A stretch of 64,000 nucleotides of DNA from Pseudo-nitzschia pungens (GCA_037355855.1 CM074760.1:6812501-6876500), one strand, 5' to 3'; shown: positions 11,837 to 23,872, counted from the stretch's first letter. Translations and numbers: made by a program. Notes: a model not told the origin generated them from the sequence alone.

Positions 11837-12987
11837 ATGGCGGAGTTACAAGAGCAGCTAGAGGCAATGCTCTTCCTCGAAGTTAAGTACGCAGCAAGGG
11901 ATTACTTGTTGGATTCATCAACGTTCCACAATGACGATTGGGGTGATTTTAATGATATTACGGCGACCAGGGATGACAATAGAAGACCCCTTAGTGCATC
12001 CTATGATGAGGCACTTATGAAGATCGACAATGATATCGGTGATGTGAACAATGGCAGTTCATCGAAAAATTCAACAACACAAGTTACCAAATTCCACGTT
12101 ATGAATTGGCGAGAAAGGATTTGCGAATGGTCGTATCAAGGTAAGAAAGGGCTTAGGAGTCCGCTACAGATCGTTGGTTCCCACTCTTTTGAGTTTATCT
12201 GGCAACATGCAACTCATGATGTCGTCGTTTGATGTCTATTTGGATTCCGACCCCATCTTTTGTCTTCATTACTCCAGTTGCGGACCATTTCGACCTTCCA
12301 CGCGATATTGTGTACGTTACTCTGAACTATTTAGATCGGGTTTGCGCCGTCTCTAGTGGGGTAGAATTACTCCGAGATAAGTGTCGATTTCAGTTGCTTG
12401 CCATGGCCACTCTGTGTATAGCAATCAAAGTTCATGGGGAAGTGGATTCAAGCGTTCCAAGGGCCGAATCGCTGATAGTGGATACCATTCTCCGTCTAGG
12501 CCGAGACCATTTTAAGGTACAAGAGTTAGAGGCAATGGAAATTGATGTATTGCAGCAATTGGAGTGGCTTCTCCATCCTCCTACTCCTCAGATGTTCGTT
12601 TATCATTTTATCGAGCTGTTTTGTATGGAAGCAAGGAGCGAATTGAATGATGTTGCCCTATACCTCGTCGAGTTATCCGTCCACGATTACTTCTTTGTTG
12701 TCTCCAAACCTTCGGTGACTGCATTAGCGGCACTTTCGAAAGCCGCTCTCTTGTTGGGGCAATCGAGCTTGTGGGCGAACAACATCCAATGCTATTTGCT
12801 TGACCACTTTGGCTACGAAGAAAGTGTCAGAATTGATACATGTGCAGATCGACTTGACAAGCTCTACAGGAACACAGGCACGAACCTCGGGGACTTCGAT
12901 GCCAACTGTTTACCTGTCACCATTTACTGCAACGATGAATTCAACGAAATAGGCAGGGATTTTTCCCCTACATCAACATTAGATTAG
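11837..12987 (+). CDS. Diatom cyclin, two exons (11837-12140, 12278-12987)
   Basis: Paralogue of the cyclin at 7180-8523. Joining at GTAAGA (12141) and the acceptor CTCCAG (ending 12277) removes 137 bases and gives a continuous frame of 337 residues. The junction restores CEWSYQ-VADHFDLPRDIVYVTLNYLDRV, the start of the cyclin box. Further cyclin segments are RFQLLAMATLCIAIKVH, LEWLLHPPTPQMFVYHF and VHDYFFVVSKPSVTALAAL. Without splicing the first frame stops at 12232, so here the intron must be removed, unlike its partner. The N-terminal 90 residues are acidic and Asn/Ser-rich; it lacks the long Gln-rich tail of the other copy. Expected role: CDK activation in the cell cycle or nutrient response, as for diatom-specific cyclins. 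It converges on the peptidase gene with only 146 bases between stops. Confidence 0.9.
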
Positions 12988-13133
12988 AAACTGCAACCCC
13001 ATCCATAAAATGCTTACTTTGAACATAATGAAGGGATTTCATGCTACTGATGTAGTAGCTCTTACTTCTTGACCATTGCTATTTGAATATTAAAGCTATG
13101 AATATTATGATTATGATGATAGCTCTGTTACTT

Positions 13134-15890
13134 CTAATCCCGAATCCATCGTGCTATGTATTCCTCTTCGATTTTTCTTCCCTCTGTAACACAACCCGGA
13201 TCCGAGTCACTGCTATACATCAGGTCGGTATGGTGACCTCCAAAGGGAATGATTAGTGCAATAACGTCTTCATCGTTTATGTGTTGCACGTGGGCCTTGT
13301 CATCTTGAAATACTTCATCAGAGAAAAAGAAATTCTTCGAATCACCATCATGTTTGTAGACACCGCCAGCACTCCAAGGGTCTAGCAAACCATTCGAAAA
13401 TACAATGTTTGAATGGCCGTTCATTTTGACTCCTCCGTAATATGTATCGAGACGTATCGACAGTGGGTCGATAGGTTCCCTTGAATATCCATAAATCCCG
13501 TAGGGGTCTGCACATGGTTCGAAAGTTGTGCCTCGGATCATGTCTTTGTAGGTTCGAATGGATTTAGGATGGGAAGGAGGCCAAAAGAAATCGTGGCCCA
13601 TACCCTGTGCATCTGTGATTACCAAATTCATCTCATCGTTACAACAAAGCAGCCCCCAGCTGCCCTGTTCTACCATCGCTTCATGACAAAGCTTTGCTGG
13701 ATCAAGTGCGGAATCAAGAAGTCCAGGCCGAGGTGAAGCATCATAGAAATAATTGCTAATGTCTGCCGAAAGCGATTCTGTCAGAGGTGAAAATCCCTTT
13801 CTACTCCGTCTCCTTGACATTCTCATTGAGTTCGGTGCGGCCTGTGAGATGTTATAGCACGGGACATCTTTAGTAATGTTGTACCAAATTGAAACAGCGT
13901 CACGAACACTGGTAAGTAGACCGATAATATCCGTGGATTCGCCAATGCCTGCTGACTCGGAGTCTTCTTCGTTGCTCGCGACGGTCACGGTGTCCCAATC
14001 TACTTCGAGACTGATGCCGCTATTTCCATAGTCAATGCGATAACGAACGTCCTCTCTGGATCCGTGGAATCGGACTCCCCAATCCCTATGGAGTTCACTG
14101 CTCTTCCAGCAAGCATCTTGAGTAGGCCAAGGCGGAAGATTAACCTTTTTGTGAAGGAGGGCAAACGGAATGTAACTGCTGGGATACGGAAAACTTCCCT
14201 CGGCCAGGTCAAACCAAACCCGCTGTGCCCAGTGTAGCAGCGGACTGGCATCGTTACTGGATAAGGGTTCGCACATTGAGAAGGATGTTTGAAGCAATTT
14301 TTCGCTTATTCTTTTGTCGTCTTGTTTTGCCAACCAAGAAATCAACGGCCAAGCTGCGAGCAAGTTATCACGGCAATAATTTTTGCCACCCTCAGTCAGA
14401 AGCTTTCGTTCCTCGGTCTCTGTTTCTTTTGAGGAATGAGATCCCACTACATTTCTTAGTGTACCTTGCAATAGAAGATCTGTTCGCTGTTTTGTGACCT
14501 CCTTTTTGTTCTCCGGTATTTCTCGCTTAAAGGTGGGAGGATATGGACGATCCAAACCATTTGCTAAGACACGGGCAGAATAATCAATTTTTAAATCGGC
14601 ATTTTGAGGGAAGCTACGGTCAAGAAAGCGAGATGCAGATAGGGAAAGTATCAAAGTCAATAAAACATTGATATAGACTGAGTGAAATGAGTGGGGCTTA
14701 ATGAGGTGTCCGCAAGGGGAGAAAATTTCTTTTCTTCAATAGAACTTACGCTCCGATCGGAGCACTGGCGGCAATCGCACCGACAACCAAGTGAGGGTAT
14801 TTCATTCGCTGCGCAAGAAATCAAGGGAATGCAATTAGCTTCATTCCTCGCTAAACATAGAACACACAATAATTGAACGAGTAGACACAACAAGATGGCC
14901 TTTGACACTTACCATCCAGGCGCTCAGCATTCCTCCGTAGCTCCCCCCAAATACAATCACGGGAGCAACGTTTTCTGGATTGAGCTCTTCTTCTAAAATT
15001 CTCGCGTAATCTTCGAGTGCTTGGATCGTCGATCCGTAGCTCAGACAATCGGTAGAGATGTTTGGCAGAGATTCCCCCTCATAGCGGTGTTCCACGAATA
15101 CGATCCTTGCACCAAACTTCGGAGCTAATTCCCACATCAGTCCAGTCTACGGTGTGATTTGGATTTGTGAGGCAGTAATAAATGATTTGTGCAGAGTATC
15201 AGAAGGACGTTTGATATAAATTGTAAAAGTATGTGCGTATTGGACAAAGCGTGCAAAAGCGCTTCGCAGCATAGATTCAACAGCTCTCCGATTGGGAGGA
15301 TTTGTTTCTTCCGACAATTCAAAAGTATTGAGAAATACCAGCAATCTGACACAATTGGTACACGTCCCAACTTTTTGTCCATTTAATGACAAAACACAAC
15401 ATACCTGATTTATATATTGCTCGAGGGGTGATTCGTTTCCGGTATAAAAGAATATTGGGGAGTTATTGGTGTGGTTATAATCACCACCGTCGTCCTGTCG
15501 TTGAGAACCACCACCAGGAATCGAGACATATCCGTCATAGACGCAATAGCGTTCTGCATAGGTTGGGGAACGTCCTCTTGGAAGAAAATGGTTGAGGGGC
15601 TGTTGAAAAAATCCGCAAGTCATGTTTGCAATAGACATGCGTCCGATGGGATCTGGATTTTGTTTTGTTTGGTCTGACATTCCAAGTTTGTTTTTGATAT
15701 CATTGATTCGAAGGATCCCATCATCCTTCCCTTTCTGAGTATCGGATGTGGCATTCGTTTTTTCTAATTCATCGACATGAAGGGCATTGCAATTCGATGG
15801 ATGTGAAACAAAGAGAACCGCAAAAATCACGAGGAAAGAAATTCGACGCCAGCAGTTATTTTGTCGCGAAATCCTCGAAGTAGCAGGCAT
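13134..15890 (-). CDS. Peptidase family S28 (prolylcarboxypeptidase / DPP-II-like), four exons
   Basis: Secreted or lysosomal serine peptidase cleaving after proline. Exons read as 15890-15405, 15146-14913, 14808-14750 and 14613-13134, giving 752 residues. Introns are 258, 104, 59-flanking and 136 bases: 15404-15147, 14912-14809 and 14749-14614, with donors GTATGT, GTAAGT and GTAAGT. The joins restore family text: YINQ-TGLMWELAPKFGA, SAWM-RMKYPHLVVGAIAASAPIGA, then FPQNADLK. Catalytic serine is in GGSYGG (about S231), aspartate in NGLLDPWSAGG (about D671), histidine in FGGHHTDL (about H720/H721). Residues 1-36 are a signal peptide with a hydrophobic core FLVIFAVLFVS. FVEHRYEGESLP is the S28 EHR motif. 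Longer than the usual 480-520 residues, with Ser/Glu-rich insertions after the nucleophile. The exon 3-4 acceptor (CGTAG, ending 14614) is the least certain join. Confidence 0.9.
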
Positions 15891-18409
15891 GATTACAGGA
15901 TCCGATCGTTAGTTTTAGCGTTGCTAAACGTTTGATGTTTCGGACAATCAAATACGATACCTATGTTTCTATCTCTCAATCTGTTGGTTTCGACGACCCT
16001 GTCGAACGACGCATCGAATCAGTCTCTTCCAGACCGAATAGATCACAGGAAACATTCGATCAGAAAATTCATGTTGTGTGAAGAAATAATGATAATAATA
16101 GTAGTAAGTTACTGTACATTACTATTCTGTTCCATTACGTAAGGTTACACGCACCGGTACAACTTCGTATTGTTACGAAGTAACCTTACTCGTACTTCGT
16201 ACGAAGTAAGGTTAACCTTACACTGTACCGTAAGACCTTACAATGTACTGTAAGAACTTACACAGAATTACTACGTAGTATATTTTTTACTGAACGAGTA
16301 AACGTTAACTGTGCCAGTCGTGTCCGGCAATCAGCAATCAATCAAAATCAATCTCAAATCAACAGAAAGATGATGTCCCTAACCTTACCCTTTCGTCCTT
16401 TGTACGTACTCGTCGTAGATACCGTATGATAATCTCTTACCACTACCGGTAGTATTCTTTTTATTGTGATGTAACTTCCATTATTGGAGGATAGACACCT
16501 CATATGCCGAAAGGGCAACCCTATCGATATGTCTCTTTTGAAGCAGTAACTCAAGGACCCAGTGTGGACAAAATGTTTTGTTGTACACTCTCCCCACCAC
16601 TCTTGTGTTTGTTTTGGTGTGTTTGAAGTCCTAGTAGCAAAGTACTACTAGTACTAGAGTAGTAGTAGTACTACTAGTAGTACTAGTAGCAGCACAGATA
16701 CTACTACTATGTCTACTAGTACTAGTGCTACCAGTAATAGGATGTGTTGTCAAGTCCACTACAGGTTTTTCGTCAGATAGAAACTACTGGTATTTCTTAT
16801 CTTCTCTGTAAATAGCTCGTGATAAATCAGCAGAGACAAGTGGAAGGATTTTTTTCTCTATGTTGATAGTAGATTTCTGTTGGGGAGCAGCCAAACCTAT
16901 GTTGATACTCAAGTTTCTTCGGGAGTAGTAGCCACCAAAAATTGGATTTTGGAGGCCTAGTAAAAGTAGTAGTAGTAGTAGTATGAAGGATCACAGAAAA
17001 TCGGTGGAAAAAAGTTTTGTGCTAAACAATTACTACTAAATGGATTCGCAACCTCCAGGATGTGTTTACCAACAAGTAAGAACTTAGGGTGAATGTTCAG
17101 ATGAGCTAAAGCTAATGTTGAGGTTGTTGCTGGTTACCAGGATCAAGACGGGAACTTGATGGATTTGAGAGTTGGAGACAAGGAGTGATTAGAAAAGATA
17201 CCACGACAGATTTGCTTCAAGAAATCGCGTATCAAAAAGATCTGATAACTTGAATCAGAACCTGTCGGGACGATTTTAGTTTCTGCTGCTCGGGAGGAGG
17301 GGGAGGGAGTAATTTTGGTGGTACTACTGGTAGACCACCATGGCAAAACGGTCAAGAAGAAGTAGGCAGACGAATGGATCCAGCGGATGCTTGAGTATCT
17401 CGAATCAGAGGAGAATGAAATCACGAGGGACAAGCGAATCGCATTGATTACGAAATCCTCGTCGACCTACCGTCAACTTAGTCCAGCTACTTCCACATTG
17501 GTCTGTTGGTATCTCGAATCGCTTCTGATGCCGAGGTTCTTTACTGTGTGGTTTATATACAGTACACGTACAGGAAGAACAGAAACTCATACGAAATAAT
17601 AATGGTTTCAAACAACGAAATTCCTGCACAATTTTCCACTCGGATAATATTCAGGTAATGGAATCCTTCAAACTGGACGAGATTCTGAGTGGCACCGATG
17701 CCAAGAACGAAACTTGAATCGATTTTATTGTTTTATCAACAACCCGTGAAGATGTTATACGTGATGATCCCTTTGTCTACTAATTTCCCCGGTTTATGGA
17801 TGCCCCAATATACTAGTACATGAGTTCCGATTGCACAGAGAACTTTTGTTACTATTCGAGGCTCCAGGAAGGTGCCAATATCATTCTTTGGTGAACTGGT
17901 ATTCGACATTATTTCTGATTTTGTATAACGCACAAAACAATAATATGTTCTACGAAATGCTAAGTATCAACAAAAATCAAAACCAGGCAGATAAGGGGAG
18001 ATCACTGCCATCTGCGGAAGTCGCAGCATGAAAGGAATCCATGATTTATGAAGGTTTCAATAGAAGATGTATCACGTTAAGGAAATCCTCCTATGGTTTG
18101 AAGGTGCAACGAACCCCACTTTGACCGGTGAGAAGGACCGAATGTGCTTGACGTCATTGGCAGAACTTTTTGTGCCCAATTCGTAAGGCGGGCGAACGAT
18201 GATAGCTGTCATAGAACTAAGCATCAAGGTATAATGAAGTATCAGCAATTTTAATTGATTCAATTCTGTGAGAAATCTTTATTCTCTAAAGCATAAAGAG
18301 CTATAATAACAGTTCAAATCAAACGCGAACTCGAAGTGATGCGTAGCTAGCAGTAGGCAAGTGTATCATCGCCCAGTGAAAAAACCCGTTTCGCAGGACA
18401 GTCGCGGTT
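15891..18409. other. Intergenic stretch with simple repeats, no gene seen
   Basis: Word-repeat DNA (CTTACTCGTAC, AAGGTTAACCTTAC) at about 16130-16320. A patch of CTA/GTA trinucleotides (TACTAGTA, GTAGTAGTA) lies at 16630-16740 and again near 16960-16985. Small open frames at 17140-17630 have no protein-like features. The 3' end (18270-18409) is probably the untranslated end of the PLP-enzyme gene. Confidence 0.6.
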
Positions 18410-19969
18410 TTAGATGTCGAAGTCACATCCCTCTTCATCGCACCGATCTAGGGCATCCTTCAAGTCATCAATCAAGTCCTTGGCCTTTTCCAATCCGACA
18501 CTCAATCGGATCAATCCGTCAGCCAAGCCACCCGCCAATCGTTGCTCTCTTGGGATCATACCGTGTGTCATGGATGCCGGGTGTTCGACTAATGATTCGA
18601 CTCCACCGAGTGATACGGCCAGGTTGATAACCCGCAAGTGTTCACATACATTTCGTGCTCTTTGGAGGGCAACGTCGCCCTCTCCAGCCATGATGAAAGT
18701 GACCATACCACCATACGTTTGGTTTGATCCGTCCTCGTCGTCTTCATCTCGTCCCGAGGAATAGATTCCGTCGGCCATAGAGCGGTCGGGATGAGAATCC
18801 AATCCAGGATAGAAGACGGATTCGACATCGGGGTGTTCTTCGAGCATTCTTGCGATCTTGATAGCGTTTTCACCGTGTCTTTGCATTCGAACATCCAAAG
18901 TGCGAAGACCACGAGCCAATAGGAAAGAATCCATGGGATTCAGAGGAACCGTGATCAATTTTTGAACCTTCGCACATCCGTGCAAGAAGGGTTCCGAACG
19001 AGATGTTACGGAACCTGCCAAGATATCAGAGTGTCCGCCCAAATATTTGGTGGCGGAATGGATAGAAACATCGACTCCAGTAATGTCCAAAACACGCTGG
19101 TGGTAAGGAGTAGCAAATGTACCATCGACCATCACCCAAGGTCGCTTTCGTGCGTTAGGATCACTGCCAGGTGTGTCTTCCGCGGCGCCGTAATGTTCGG
19201 TAACCACTCTCCCGACACCTTCTAGGTCGGTCAGTCGCATGGTAGGGTTGGCAGGTGTTTCGGTGTAAACAACCTTCGTATTTTCTTTGAAGGCCTTCTT
19301 GTAATTTTCCGGTCCATCCACACCAGATGCATCGACGTAGGTGACCTCGATTCCCCATTCTTTGCAAAAATTCTCAGCAAATTCATGGGTCCCACCATAT
19401 ACAGTGTATGGGAAAATTGCGTGGTCTCCGGATCGCAAGACAGCCATGAGAGCCGATGTGATGGCAGACATTCCCGAATTGAACAACAGGCATTTTCCAA
19501 CGGCTCCCTTGTTTGGATCATCGACACCTTCTAGGGCAGCAATTTGAATTGCAGCAGCCTCATTAGTAGGAGCTCCCCATCTGGAATAAACAAATCCATC
19601 ATCATCAGTGTAAGGGGCCTCTCGTTTTTCGTGGAGACGGGCACCGTGCGCTGCATCGTCCAACAAAAATGTGGATCCGAAATAGACTGGAGGTGCCAAT
19701 CCACGTTCGGCACCAGGATTTGGGTGATACAACGAGGCACACTTTGTAGCGAAAGATGTTGGTCGCTTGTGTTTGGCGAAGACCTCCTCGTCACTTTTCC
19801 TGACCACTTCACTGTCACCGTTGACACTCTGTGATTCTGTGGCTTCGTCTGAAGAAGTTGCGACTCTAAGAGATGGAAGACTACTCCTTCCACTTGTACC
19901 AACAGTAAATGCGGAAGCAGTTGTTGCGGAAGAGAGAGCAAAAGCGATTGCGGCGACTGAAAACTTCAT
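18410..19969 (-). CDS. Cystathionine gamma-synthase-like PLP enzyme, plastid-targeted
   Basis: Member of the Cys/Met-metabolism PLP-dependent family (cystathionine gamma-synthase, cystathionine beta-lyase, methionine gamma-lyase). As a synthase it would join an activated homoserine to cysteine in methionine synthesis. Translation from the ATG at 19969 gives 519 residues beginning MKFSVAAIAFALSSATTASA|F, a diatom plastid presequence with the required Phe after cleavage; an upstream in-frame start at 20071 would bury it. Landmarks: YSRWGAPTNEAA, FNSGMSAITSALMAVLRSGDH (cofactor phosphate binding), HSATKYLGGHSDILAG with the PLP lysine at about K308, and SLGGVESLVEHPASMTH near the C-terminus. Which of the three reactions it catalyses cannot be settled by eye; plastid location and the diatom sulphur pathway favour the synthase. 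Confidence 0.9.
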   Translation of the reverse strand: MKFSVAAIAFALSSATTASAFTVGTSGRSSLPSLRVATSSDEATESQSVNGDSEVVRKSDEEVFAKHKRPTSFATKCASLYHPNPGAERGLAPPVYFGSTFLLDDAAHGARLHEKREAPYTDDDGFVYSRWGAPTNEAAAIQIAALEGVDDPNKGAVGKCLLFNSGMSAITSALMAVLRSGDHAIFPYTVYGGTHEFAENFCKEWGIEVTYVDASGVDGPENYKKAFKENTKVVYTETPANPTMRLTDLEGVGRVVTEHYGAAEDTPGSDPNARKRPWVMVDGTFATPYHQRVLDITGVDVSIHSATKYLGGHSDILAGSVTSRSEPFLHGCAKVQKLITVPLNPMDSFLLARGLRTLDVRMQRHGENAIKIARMLEEHPDVESVFYPGLDSHPDRSMADGIYSSGRDEDDEDGSNQTYGGMVTFIMAGEGDVALQRARNVCEHLRVINLAVSLGGVESLVEHPASMTHGMIPREQRLAGGLADGLIRLSVGLEKAKDLIDDLKDALDRCDEEGCDFDI

Positions 19970-21123
19970 GTTGCGAGAGGAATACAGCGGGGTCTCAAAA
20001 TACTGCAAGGTGTAGAAAGGTCGATCGGGAAGCTTGGAAGTCCCGAGGTCGTCGGAAAAAATATACCACAAGCTGTCCTAGTGCTTGATATTGAATGTAC
20101 TTGTCTTCGTACAAAGTAAGAGTGCTCTTAATAGTAAGGTCTTACGCAGTCAACCATGCGAAGTAAGGCTTAGTCAACAAAGAATAGATTAAGCACCGAC
20201 GTCGTTGTCGCATTTTCAATTGTTCTTCAAAAGGAGTTTAGTGAGACACTGTGTGGTTGTCATGTGTCTTCCAACATCAGTGTCAAGTACGTCAGTTCAG
20301 TCCCGGAACGACTTAGGTGCGTACGATGGATGCCGGTCATTCGTACGGTAATTAATCTGTAACCTTAACCTTACTGTTGAAAAATAATAATACGTAGTAA
20401 TACGGTTAAGATCTTACTTCGTACTTGTAAGGTTAAGATCTTACTTACTACCACTACTACTACTACTACGTACAAGTAACTTCATCGGGTGCTGCATTTT
20501 TTACATCATCTTCGATTTATACAGTAAGATTACAGAAGATGATTCGTAAATAATTGTAATTAATTACCGGTAAGGACAAGTAAATAAAGGTATCCGTACC
20601 GGTTACCGGTAGTGGTATCAGTACGTACGGTACCGGACGTAAACCTTACCTTGTACTTTTACTTTTAAATTTCGACATTGTTTTTTTAAAAAAATAAAAA
20701 TTTATTTTTATTATTAAAAAAAAAGATCAACGTCATGCCGGTACACGTATCATATTGGGTGGAAAAATATTTGTCAACGAAACTGAACTTCTTGTTACTG
20801 GACTTCTTTTTTTAAAATTCTTCATAACAAGAGTACGAGTAATTAGCGTCTCATCATGAACCTGCCAGGACAACACTCCAATGTTTTACTACGTAGAAAT
20901 GTATTACAGTATACATCTTTATTATTTTTTTTTTTAAAAAGAGATCTATTCTATGTTTTACAAACTCAGCTTAATTCACATGTAGCAACAATATCATGGA
21001 CAACAGATCTGTGTGTCAGAACTAAGGGTTGGTGGATACAATCAATCATAACCGTGCTGTTACAAATCTCATCAAGAAATAACATCGGTTTCGCGGAAGC
21101 CTAAGACAAATTTTGTTCGACAA
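19970..21123. other. Intergenic stretch, word-repeat rich
   Basis: Promoter side of the PLP-enzyme gene, then at 20090-20660 many TAAGGTTA, GTACGGTACC and TACTACTAC words, and A/T runs at 20680-20730 and 20920-20940. No gene seen. Confidence 0.6.
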
Positions 21124-22536
21124 CTAACTTTGCAACCTTCTCAAGTGTTTGATTTGCTCTTTCAAGAGCAACAACTCTTCTCTTGTGCTCGATACGAGAC
21201 CCTTGTATTTATCTACCTCTTCATTCATTTTCCTGTTTTCTCGTCGCAGATCATCGTTCTGCTGTCTGAGCTTTCCCGCTTGACTCTTTGAAGGTATCTT
21301 AGCATCGTTTTGAGCACTCTCTAAAGTTGCCGCAAATGATGTAGCAAATAGCAAAGAATCAAGTTTCGTCGATGATCCGTCGCTAGTGGCACAAGGACCG
21401 TTGAGGTATTCCTCCAATGCCGATTCGACATTGAAATCTTTCCAACCATATTCTCCCACAATGGCACGTGCACACCTCTGAGAAAGTGCAATGACTCCCC
21501 TCCATTCATCTGAATCTGCTTTTATTTCCTTTGGATTTAGATCCCGAACCAATGCCGTGATTCCAATAGCTGGTTCCGGTGCAATTTTTGACATTGCATC
21601 CTCGTCAGTGAGCTCCAACAGCAGCTGCACGCACAATTGTTCCGGATGCTTTTCAAAGTACTGGCATACAACCTCGCTGAGATGGCAACTCAATGAATTC
21701 GCTTCGTCCAGACTTGCTTCGTCTGCGCTCTTAGACCTGTTGATTACGGCGGTCAGTATAGACCGGAAGAGTTCATGAGGAAGGTCTGTTATTGATTTGG
21801 TGTCCAAACGGGAAAAGTGTTCGATGCACAATCGCTTTGCGGATTCCATGAGCCTTTCGTCTTCATAGAGATGAGCCTCTGCAAGGTACACTGGCCCCGT
21901 CCTGAGAGATAGGTCTTTCTGAATAAATTTGTTTACGGCAAGCATGAGGCCATCGCAATCAAAGACTTTTGCCAAATGCCTCAGTGAAACAGCATTCGAT
22001 GCGGTAAAGTTCTCCGTCAACTTTAGCGTTAGGGAATCGTCGCTATGATTTTCTGGATCTTGGCATGCATCATATACGAAATCAAGAAAGAGTGGAAACG
22101 ACTCGGCATCTTGCTCGTCCAATTGAATTCTCGTAGATGATTGTGATGGATTTTCCCGATTGCTTCCCTCTCGGAAAAGTTTGGCAAAAAAAATGCTTTT
22201 TCTCGACCCCTCACTGAGTATACGCTTGTGAACGTAATAAGTTTTAGAATCGAATTCACTAGTAGCTACGATGATTGCCCAGTCACTGTAGCTTTGAACA
22301 GGGTCTTCTCTCCAAGACAAAACTTTCTTCTTTTTTTCAAGGTTGAAGATTTCGTCCACTCCGTCAACGGATAAGAAAGGTTCCAAAGCACCACACGTTC
22401 CAAACATGTATGTTCCCTTTTTCCCGTTGCTACCACAACTCGGTCTTGGAATTGATGGATTTTCTCCAACGAATTGTTGAGCTTTGCCAACAAATTCGTT
22501 GGCGATTTCTTTCAACTCTTGAATGTTGGATATTGT
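21124..22536 (-). CDS. BTB/POZ-domain protein with C-terminal coiled coil, 5' exon not found
   Basis: The readable exon runs from an apparent splice acceptor (TTTCTCTTTTAG, exon starting at 22536 with the codons TISNIQELKEIANEF) to the stop at 21124, about 470 residues. The only in-frame start inside it is TTG at 22515, and a TAG precedes the acceptor, so the initiating ATG must lie in an upstream exon that I could not fix. A BTB/POZ fold is suggested at about residues 75-180 (DWAIIVATSEFDSKTYYVHKR, KLFREGS, SFPLFLDFVYD) followed by a BACK-like helical region. The last 60 residues are a coiled coil (LRQQNDDLRRENRKMNEEVDKYK). BTB proteins dimerise and often serve as cullin-3 substrate adaptors; no Kelch, MATH or zinc-finger partner domain is present here, so the partner is unknown. 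Confidence 0.75.
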   Translation of the reverse strand, partial: TISNIQELKEIANEFVGKAQQFVGENPSIPRPSCGSNGKKGTYMFGTCGALEPFLSVDGVDEIFNLEKKKKVLSWREDPVQSYSDWAIIVATSEFDSKTYYVHKRILSEGSRKSIFFAKLFREGSNRENPSQSSTRIQLDEQDAESFPLFLDFVYDACQDPENHSDDSLTLKLTENFTASNAVSLRHLAKVFDCDGLMLAVNKFIQKDLSLRTGPVYLAEAHLYEDERLMESAKRLCIEHFSRLDTKSITDLPHELFRSILTAVINRSKSADEASLDEANSLSCHLSEVVCQYFEKHPEQLCVQLLLELTDEDAMSKIAPEPAIGITALVRDLNPKEIKADSDEWRGVIALSQRCARAIVGEYGWKDFNVESALEEYLNGPCATSDGSSTKLDSLLFATSFAATLESAQNDAKIPSKSQAGKLRQQNDDLRRENRKMNEEVDKYKGLVSSTREELLLLKEQIKHLRRLQS

Positions 22537-23620
22537 CTAAAAGAGAAACTGGTGTAATTCAACTGGGACCAATACCAATTTTTTCTGGTACTACCGCCGT
22601 TCCCTTTCGTTGAATGAATAGAAGAATAAATGAATCCCAATTAGTCCTCACGTTAGCGTGTTCCGTTTTCCTCTTAATTCCGACGAGCAAAGAAGTTCGC
22701 AACGATGTCGATGGATGTTCGATCGACTTCAATTCGTACGGATGAACCGAAGCAACAAATTAGCAGAAGCTCCCAATATGGCAAAACAGGTGGTGCAAAT
22801 ACGGGAATGAGATTTCTCTTTTCTGCTCCAATTCCGTCGTTTGTTGTCGCAACCAAGATGATTTTAAACTCTCATGCGTTCCGATCTGTTGTGATGCCTC
22901 CACGAACAGAAAACATTGTGTGAGTCTTTTTTCTATTGAGAAAGTCCTTTTTCAGCCTTTCCATAACATGGTACAAGTAATTACCTGTACCGTACTTGAA
23001 CGAATGGGTACGCGAACATAACCGTTACCCCCGTTATAAGTCCAACTGTTTACAAGTAAGATTACGAGTAATTACCGTGCAAGTACTGGGAACAGAACGA
23101 AACTCATTGGACAGAGTTCTTTCCGAATTGGCGATTTTCTACCAAGTATCATTGTTACGAAGTACGACTACGAAGTACTACTATTGTTTATGCGAATACT
23201 ACTGTAGTGCCGATTTTTCTACTAACTTACTCGTAAGGTTAATTACCTGGTGTTTGTGCGAAGAATGCGACAGTTTTCTTATCTGAAATACTACCTAGGA
23301 AGCAAGCATAAGGTTTACCGTACGTGGCTGGTAAGGTTACCCTCAGCTTCCTCTGCTTGCGCGCGCCAGAAATAACGGTTGGTTACTGTTGACATGCACA
23401 AACGAATGAAAAATAAGATTACTTCTACAAGTAAGTTATCTCCTAGTGAACATACCGTACGTACCGGTAAGGAAATGGAACGAAGTAATTTTTGATTGAA
23501 ATAACTAAGGTTTACTCGTAACTGTACCGGTACCGGTAAGATTACTCATACCTGGAACATGGTTGATTTAATTTTTTTCTAAGAATTTAAATTTTTCCAG
23601 CCCCCCGCGCACCACTTAGC
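22537..23620. other. Intergenic / upstream region of the BTB gene
   Basis: Probably holds the missing first exon of the BTB gene on the - strand (candidate ATGs near 22910). A 72-codon + frame at 22705-22923 is not convincing. From about 22970 to 23560 the DNA is again made of GTACCGTAC, TTACGAGTAA and TACCGGTA words. Confidence 0.45.
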
Positions 23621-23872
23621 GCTTGGTGTCACTTTGACACCCGGGGTCACTTTGACACCCAAAAGTATCAGTGATTGTCAAGTGTCACTTTGATACCGGG
23701 TGTCACTTTGACACTCTACGTATTTTTCTACTTCTCTTGTGAGTGTCAAAGTGACACCCAGTGTCAAAATGACACCCGGTGTCACTTTGACCCCCAAAAG
23801 TATCAACGAGTGTCAAGTGTCAAAGTGACACTGGGGGTCACTTTGACCCCGGGTGTCACTTTGACACTGATT
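23621..23872. repeat. GTGTCA/TGACAC palindromic minisatellite
   Basis: About 250 bases built from the near-palindrome GTGTCACTTTGACAC and its reverse GTGTCAAAGTGACAC, in both orientations, with variants (GGGTCACTTTGACCC, GTGTCAAAATGACAC). A larger unit ending CCCAAAAGTATCA appears twice (about 23655 and 23793), so there is a higher-order duplication. Confidence 0.85.

Noticed and set aside
22705..22923. 72-codon + frame upstream of the BTB gene
   Set aside because: Ends at a GTGAGT that could be a donor, but no second exon or homology was visible; the missing BTB exon on the other strand is at least as likely an explanation.
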